Position numbers and translations under genes: made by a program. A stretch of DNA of 38,151 nucleotides from CAZBLK01 sp964492715. GTDB lineage: Bacteria > Bacillota > Clostridia > Lachnospirales > WRBF01. Shown piece after piece: positions 33,843 to 38,151 of the stretch (positions are counted from its first letter, which is position 1; each line of letters opens with the position of its first letter). The stretch covers positions 1 to 38,151 of the forward strand of contig CAZBLK010000025.1 in the NCBI GenBank assembly GCA_964492715.1. The letters run 5' to 3'. The notes under the pieces were generated by a model. It had not been told where the DNA came from, did not search any database, and was given only the letters and a program-made list of their open reading frames with translations.

Positions 33843-35624
33843 TTAACCACCATGTATGTTAATATACAGCTTTTTAATATTTTCTTTGATATTTATAAGG
33901 TTTTTAAGCATTTCTCCGTCAGTAGCCTTTGCCATGTCCTTCAAAATTTTGCTTTGTTTAATCCTTTTTACCAAATCATTAACTTCCTTTTCGGAAACAA
34001 CTTGCTGCTTTTCACTGTCATTTCCGCTTTCAACAAAAACTTCTGAAACAAGCCGTTGTTCCTCAACTGTTTCAAACCGCCCCAAAAGCTCGGCAGGATA
34101 AAGCGCAAGCCCTTTTTTGTTTTGCTCATAAATAATTTGCAAAAGCTTGGAAAAAAGCTCGTCACCCATTTCCTCAGGAAGCAAAACTTCCATAACAGCG
34201 TCACATAAAGCTTTGTTTAAAGTAAGCAAATACATAAGCCGTTTTTTGGCAAGCAAAACACCTTTTTCATCGCCGCCTAGCGAAGCATGGCTCACTCCAA
34301 GCCTAGAGCGTGTGTTTAAAGGCGAATTAATTAACGCAGCAGAAGAAACATCTACTTCCTTTTTAATGGCTTCGTTTGAAACACCGCTTAACTCTGCAAC
34401 ATGCTTAATGTAAACGTCTTGTTCCAAAGCACTGTCAAGCTGGCTAATAAGCTTTGAAGCTTCCTTTGTAAAAGAAACTTTTTCCTCTGCTCTTTCCAAG
34501 TCGTGCTTTTTTCTAATAAGCTCAATTTGAAAAGAAGTGTGGCTTACAGCAGCATCAATTTGTGCTTTAAGCTTGTCCGCACCAAAAAGCTTTACAAACT
34601 CGTCAGGGTCTTTTGCACCGTACAGGCTTAAAACTTTTACTTTAAGACCGCCAGCTGTCAAAATTGGAATGGCACGCTGTGTTGCATTTACGCCAGCAGT
34701 GTCACCGTCAAAAGCAATTACAACAGTGTCGCAATACTTTTTTAAAAGCCATGTATGCGAAACATTAAACGCTGTGCCAAGAGCCGCAACAGCATTTTGA
34801 AACCCAGCTTGAAACATCATAACCACGTCCATGTACCCTTCAACTAGTATAAGCGCACGTTCGCCTTGCCCAAGCCGTTTTGCAAAGTTTATTCCATACA
34901 AATTTTTGCTTTTATCAAAAACAGGTGTTTCACGAGAATTTAAATATTTAGGCTCGCCTTCTGCAATGATACGACCGCCAAACCCAGTTACGTTGCCAGA
35001 AACGTCAAAAATTGGAAACATCAATCGCCCGAAAAACCTGTCTAAATAACCATTTCCACTTTTTGCTTCCATAGCAAGGTTTAGCGCAACAACACTTTCA
35101 ATGTCAAACCCTTTGCCAAGTAGGTGCGAAAAAAGCCCATCTCTTGAATTTGGCGCATACCCAAGCCCAAACTTAACAACAGTTTGCCCCAAAACACGCC
35201 TTTCATCCAAATATTTCCTAGCTTTTTCGCCTTCATCGCCTTTTAAACATTCATAAAAATACCTAGCAGCAGCTTTATTAATTTCAAACAGCTTTGCTCT
35301 TTTAACTGCTCTTTCTTTTGACTCTGCCGAATATTCAGGAAGCGTGTAATGTATACGTGAAGCAAGCTGGCTTAAAGCCTCTTTAAAGTCGATGTTTTCC
35401 ATCTTCATCAAAAAGCCGAAAACATTTCCGCCTGCACCACAGCCAAAACAGTAAAACATTTGCTTGTCGGCACTTACGGAAAAAGACGGCGTCTTCTCAT
35501 TATGAAAAGGGCATAGCCCAACATATGTGTTGCCTTTTTGCTTCAATGAGACGTATGACGAAACAACATCAACAATGTCATTACCAAGCCTAACTTCTTC
35601 AACAACATCTGGCTGCACAAGCAT
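33843..35624 (-). CDS. dnaG: DNA primase
   Basis: A 593-aa replication primase. The N-terminal CHC2 zinc finger uses Cys38, His41, Cys59 and Cys62 (CPFH...CFGC). The catalytic core follows with FGGRII (about 221-226) and the TOPRIM motifs LVEGYMDVVM and FDGDTAG. A C-terminal helicase-binding region completes it. The ATG at 35624 has GAGGTGA upstream. It is cotranscribed with rpoD downstream on the minus strand. A TATAAT at 35694-35689 could be a -10 for the operon, but no convincing -35 was found. A short inverted repeat (35650-35681) lies in the leader. Confidence 0.96.
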   Translation of the reverse strand: MLVQPDVVEEVRLGNDIVDVVSSYVSLKQKGNTYVGLCPFHNEKTPSFSVSADKQMFYCFGCGAGGNVFGFLMKMENIDFKEALSQLASRIHYTLPEYSAESKERAVKRAKLFEINKAAARYFYECLKGDEGEKARKYLDERRVLGQTVVKFGLGYAPNSRDGLFSHLLGKGFDIESVVALNLAMEAKSGNGYLDRFFGRLMFPIFDVSGNVTGFGGRIIAEGEPKYLNSRETPVFDKSKNLYGINFAKRLGQGERALILVEGYMDVVMMFQAGFQNAVAALGTAFNVSHTWLLKKYCDTVVIAFDGDTAGVNATQRAIPILTAGGLKVKVLSLYGAKDPDEFVKLFGADKLKAQIDAAVSHTSFQIELIRKKHDLERAEEKVSFTKEASKLISQLDSALEQDVYIKHVAELSGVSNEAIKKEVDVSSAALINSPLNTRSRLGVSHASLGGDEKGVLLAKKRLMYLLTLNKALCDAVMEVLLPEEMGDELFSKLLQIIYEQNKKGLALYPAELLGRFETVEEQRLVSEVFVESGNDSEKQQVVSEKEVNDLVKRIKQSKILKDMAKATDGEMLKNLINIKENIKKLYINIHGG

Positions 35625-35649
35625 TTGTCATCACCTCAAAACGTCACGC

Positions 35650-35681
35650 TACAGCAATTTTAAAAGAGTAACTGCTATAGT
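35650..35681. repeat. Short inverted repeat in the dnaG leader, resembling MITE ends
   Basis: CTACAGCAATTTTAA (35650-35664) and AACTGCTATAG (35671-35681) are imperfect inverted arms that resemble the TATAGCAATT termini of the element at 14977-15082. It could be a solo or deleted copy; the similarity is short. Confidence 0.4.
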
Positions 35682-35769
35682 TTACTACATTAATTATATC
35701 TTTACATTATTGACTAATTCGACATAAATATTTAAAACCCTTTTTATTTTTATAAAGTCTAGCCTATAA

Positions 35770-35812
35770 AATAAAAAAAATTAAAGCGAACATTTTACGT
35801 TCATTTTAATTT
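35770..35812 (-). terminator. Terminator of the HTH regulator gene
   Basis: On the minus strand the arms at 35812-35799 and 35791-35778 form a 13-pair stem with one mismatch and one wobble (GAAC/GTTC core) and are followed by TTTTTTTT. Confidence 0.75.
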
Positions 35813-35856
35813 TTCTTTAAGTAGGTGTATTTAATAAGTGTGACAACTCTCTTTTA

Positions 35857-37365
35857 TTATTTATTAGTTATCTTACTAAGTTTCAAAAACTCGTTTGCAA
35901 CAAAATTTCTGTCCTTAAACTCTGAGGGAAAACTATAATAAGTATCTTTGTAAGTGTTCGTCAAAGTATTTATATGATTTACTTCCTCAATGTAGATTAA
36001 CATATTTTCATCATGTGTCGTGTTTTCGTTAAAACATAAGTGCCAAAGGCTGTTTTTGGTCCAAACGCTAAAAACACCAACATTAAAGCCAACCCCTGGA
36101 ATAAAAACGATATTTAAGGAAGAATCATTTAACAACAATTCTGCTGTTTCTGCCAAGTGCCTCCGAAACTGCTCAGATGTCGAAACAATTCTTTTTTTAG
36201 TAATTGCCGACAATTCATATTGTATTAAACTTTCAAAAAACAGCCCTTCTCTTATAAAATGTAAGTTTAAGTAGTATCCGCCTTTATCTTCTGCGGAATT
36301 TTTCATAGATTCCTTTAAAACATGGTAATACCCTAGGCAACGCTCAATTTCCAAAGAAGTAACTTGGTTTGAATGTAAAATTTCAAGTAAAAGCTCTTCA
36401 CTCATTGTGGTAAAACTTAAAAACCTGCAAATACAGTATGTGTTCTCTTTTATTGAAACTTTTTCTCTTAACAAATTAAGAATTTTATCCTTAATTACTT
36501 CGTTGTCAGTTGCAAGGGCTTGTTCGCCAAAAGTTTGTTTAATTTTGTTAAACAGTGAAATGTAATGTAAGTTAGAAAAGTTGTCTGTAAAAATAGAAGT
36601 ATATCTTTGTTCATCGGCGCAATTAAGCCCAACAACCAAAAATTTGTTAGGAATAGCATAAATGCTTGGCATTAAAGGCATTAAAAAAGAAGAGCTATGT
36701 TCTTTAATTATAGAAATACTAACATTTTTTCTAAAAGCAACAATTGAATACATCTTTTGAAAGTTGCGAATAGCTTTTGAATCTTTTAAGGCAGTAAATG
36801 AAAAATTAACTTTAAACCCTTTTTTTGTAAGCAAGTCAAGCCTTTTAAAAAAACTTTGAGTAAAAGCCATGTCACGGCCAAGCCAGTCAAACTGGTCAAA
36901 GTCCATTATAATAATTTCGCAAGGGTTGCTGCACATTTCTGCAATGTTAAGAAGCATGTTAACCGCTTTCCGTCTGCCTTCCGAGCCACGAAAAATTGGA
37001 ACACTTGTGTTGTACATAGCGTCTTTGGCATAATTAATTATGTTGCTTGCTTCGGTAGGCTCATTGTTAGTTTTTAAACTGCGTTTAATACAGTTTTTTA
37101 CATAGTCAACTTCATCTGGGTCCATGTCAACAAAGATTTTTTTGAAATAGCTGTTTAAAGGCATGTCTTCACACCGCAAATTAGCCTGCACCAAATAATC
37201 TATAAGTTTTTCAAAATATTGCGAGCTTTCGGGCAAAGCTCTTGCCCCTGACTTCCACTTGCTAACAGTTGTTCTGTCAACATGCAAAAAATCGGCAAGC
37301 TGCTGAACGGAAATATTTAATAACTTTATTAAGTTTCCAAGCTGTGATAAACTTCTAGTTGCCAT
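35857..37365 (-). CDS. Uncharacterised HTH-domain protein, probable transcriptional regulator
   Basis: A 502-aa protein not recognised beyond its N-terminus. Residues about 18-42 (SVQQLADFLHVDRTTVSKWK) form a Cro/XRE-like helix-turn-helix. The remaining 440 residues have no transmembrane helix. A central region (about 120-270) contains FRGSEGRRKAVNMLLNIA, EIIIMDFDQFDWLGRDM and YAIPNKFLVVGLNC, alternating strands and helices that suggest an alpha/beta ligand or effector domain. A C-terminal region (about 300-502) is mixed helix and strand. The start at 37365 has a perfect AGGAGG 7 nt upstream. It is monocistronic, divergent from rpsU, with a palindrome over its own putative -10 that hints at autoregulation. 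DNA binding is inferred; ligand and targets are unknown. Confidence 0.75.
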   Translation of the reverse strand: MATRSLSQLGNLIKLLNISVQQLADFLHVDRTTVSKWKSGARALPESSQYFEKLIDYLVQANLRCEDMPLNSYFKKIFVDMDPDEVDYVKNCIKRSLKTNNEPTEASNIINYAKDAMYNTSVPIFRGSEGRRKAVNMLLNIAEMCSNPCEIIIMDFDQFDWLGRDMAFTQSFFKRLDLLTKKGFKVNFSFTALKDSKAIRNFQKMYSIVAFRKNVSISIIKEHSSSFLMPLMPSIYAIPNKFLVVGLNCADEQRYTSIFTDNFSNLHYISLFNKIKQTFGEQALATDNEVIKDKILNLLREKVSIKENTYCICRFLSFTTMSEELLLEILHSNQVTSLEIERCLGYYHVLKESMKNSAEDKGGYYLNLHFIREGLFFESLIQYELSAITKKRIVSTSEQFRRHLAETAELLLNDSSLNIVFIPGVGFNVGVFSVWTKNSLWHLCFNENTTHDENMLIYIEEVNHINTLTNTYKDTYYSFPSEFKDRNFVANEFLKLSKITNK

Positions 37366-37482
37366 TTATGAACCTCCTAATGGTAAAGCAAAAAATGTAA
37401 AAAAGTTGTTTTAATTTTTTTATGTATGTGCGATAATTCAATTGTGGTATTTAATCTATTTCAAAATTAATAAACACGCCTT

Positions 37483-37500
37483 AGGTATTATACCATAAAA
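37483..37500 (-). promoter_or_regulatory. Putative extended -10 promoter and operator-like palindrome of the HTH gene
   Basis: On the minus strand TGGTATAAT is an extended -10 element (TATAAT at 37492-37487). It is embedded in the perfect palindrome GGTAT-T-ATACC (37484-37494), flanked by TTA and TAA. No good -35 is present. The start codon is about 115 nt downstream. Confidence 0.45.
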
Positions 37501-37613
37501 AATATATTTTTCGATAGAAAATGTATAGAATTAACATTAAGCAAATGTCAAATTTTATAGGGAGGGTACATAACCAAATGTACAGGTGATTTTAACTCTG
37601 CCTTTCTAAAATA

Positions 37614-37690
37614 AAGTTATTCCACTTTAACGAAATTGAATAGGGAGCTAAACGCCTAGCCGTATTGTTTTTTAACCTATAGCTGATAAG
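37614..37690. repeat. MITE-like palindromic element (copy 2, inverted relative to copy 1)
   Basis: Its sequence aligns with the reverse complement of 14977-15082. Shared blocks are the end ATTCCA followed by TTT and AACGA, then ATAGGGA, ACGCCTAGCC and TTTTTAACCTATAG (37667-37682). The outer end beyond about 37690 is diverged. Confidence 0.65.
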
Positions 37691-37739
37691 CTTTTATTCA
37701 ACAAATTTGCAAAACTCAAATAAAATTTTCAATTTAATA

Positions 37740-37768
37740 TTGACTACTTTTTCTTTTTTTAGTATAAT
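37740..37768 (+). promoter_or_regulatory. Promoter of rpsU
   Basis: -35 TTGACT (37740-37745), 17-nt spacer, perfect -10 TATAAT (37763-37768). The predicted transcript begins just before a 6-bp hairpin, GTATAA-GTT-TTATAC (37776-37790). Confidence 0.85.
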
Positions 37769-37850
37769 CCATTTTGTATAAGTTTTATACGTTTTACATG
37801 GACCTAGCTTCCGTGTATAGCAAAAGCGACAACCGGAGGGAGGGAAATTC

Positions 37851-38027
37851 ATGTCAGAGGTAAAGGTAAAAGAAAATGAATCCTTGGATAGTGCACTTCG
37901 CCGCTTTAAAAGAAGTTGTGCAAAAGCCGGTATAATGGGTGAAGTTCGCAAACGGGAGCATTACGACAAGCCTAGTGTTAAACGGAAAAAGAAGTCCGAA
38001 GCAGCAAGAAAACGCAAATATACGTAA
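37851..38027 (+). CDS. rpsU: 30S ribosomal protein S21
   Basis: A 58-aa basic protein of the small ribosomal subunit. The family pattern is clear: VKENESLDSALRRFKRSCA, then AGIMGEVRKREHYDKPSV and a lysine/arginine-rich end (KRKKKSEAARKRKYT). Length is normal for S21. The ATG at 37851 follows GGAGGGAGGG with an ideal gap. The gene has its own consensus promoter and ends just before a long hairpin, so it appears monocistronic; the yqeY gene that often follows rpsU is not present in the remaining 124 nt. Confidence 0.97.
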   Translation: MSEVKVKENESLDSALRRFKRSCAKAGIMGEVRKREHYDKPSVKRKKKSEAARKRKYT

Positions 38028-38035
38028 ACATTTAA

Positions 38036-38076
38036 GGGGCTGTTGCAAAACCATAAATATGGTTGGCAACAGCCCC
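38036..38076 (+). terminator. Long hairpin after rpsU (GGGCTGTTGC repeat family), probable terminator
   Basis: GGGGCTGTTGC (38036-38046) pairs perfectly with GCAACAGCCCC (38066-38076), and an inner AACCAT/ATGGTT stem extends it. There is no proper T run behind it. The arms match those at 10839 and 11013-11060, so it is also a dispersed repeat. The remaining 38077-38151 shows nothing recognisable. Confidence 0.7.
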
Positions 38077-38151
38077 AGTTTAATGAATGTGTTGAAATTA
38101 CAACAGAAAAATAATAATGTATTGTATTGAAGAAAAGCAACCTTCTTGCAT

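Larger units (their letters stand above)
37366..37850. other. 485-nt divergent intergenic region between the HTH gene and rpsU
   Basis: No gene is seen. It holds a minus-strand extended -10 promoter (37487-37495) with an overlapping palindrome, a small palindrome GTACAT/ATGTAC (37566-37583), the second copy of the MITE-like element (37614-37690), the rpsU promoter (37740-37768) and a leader palindrome (37776-37790). Confidence 0.65.

Noticed and set aside
37578..37589. Three-codon minigene ATG-TAC-AGG-TGA behind a strong AGGGAGGG
   Set aside because: Too short to judge; the ribosome-site-like sequence is also part of a palindromic AT-rich gap, so chance is more likely.

Overview
The window is AT-rich chromosomal DNA of a low-GC Gram-positive anaerobe-type bacterium, most likely an endospore-forming member of the Clostridia. 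Supporting signs are the bofA-like sporulation gene next to a yaaL/DUF2508 gene, a DacF-type carboxypeptidase, the dnaG-sigA pair, strong AGGAGG-type ribosome binding sites, sigma-A promoters and six TTG start codons. Genus and species cannot be fixed from the sequence alone.

Layout: 1-1620 is the 3' half of a 23S rRNA gene, followed not by 5S but by a tRNA cluster (Asn, Glu, and a CAT-anticodon tRNA, probably Ile2) with its own consensus promoter. 2.1-4.3 kb is accessory: a GNAT acetyltransferase, a decayed HAD phosphatase and an intact type I phosphodiesterase/alkaline-phosphatase-fold enzyme. 4.4-8.8 kb (minus strand) holds an ECF sigma factor translationally coupled to a DUF4179 membrane protein (probable anti-sigma/sensor), then a separately promoted secreted protein with GLUG-like, Big_2 and two C-terminal beta-sandwich repeats. 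8.97-17.2 kb (plus) carries a membrane-anchored 5'-nucleotidase, a SERCA-type Ca2+ ATPase, yaaL-bofA and a dCache-PAS-GGDEF diguanylate cyclase with an intact inhibitory site.

17.2-32.3 kb (plus) is a housekeeping stretch: folD, rimO, pgsA-cinA-EamA-recA-MFS (tightly packed or overlapping), pepD, rel-dtd-dacF and glyA. It meets the convergent minus-strand dnaG-rpoD(sigA) pair at a shared terminator, with a GNAT remnant in between. At the right end an uncharacterised 502-aa HTH protein (minus) diverges from rpsU (ribosomal protein S21, plus), a 58-aa gene.

No CRISPR array, prophage, transposase or obvious defence island is present. The most unusual content is non-coding. Several families of intergenic palindromic repeats occur: a two-stem repeat in inverted copies on both sides of rimO with a compensatory base-pair change, a roughly 106-bp MITE-like element with a second copy near the right end, and a recurring GGGCTGTTGC hairpin. 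There is also a promoter-to-terminator unit in the bofA-GGDEF gap that could encode a very short RNA. The HTH protein is the best candidate for an undescribed regulator.
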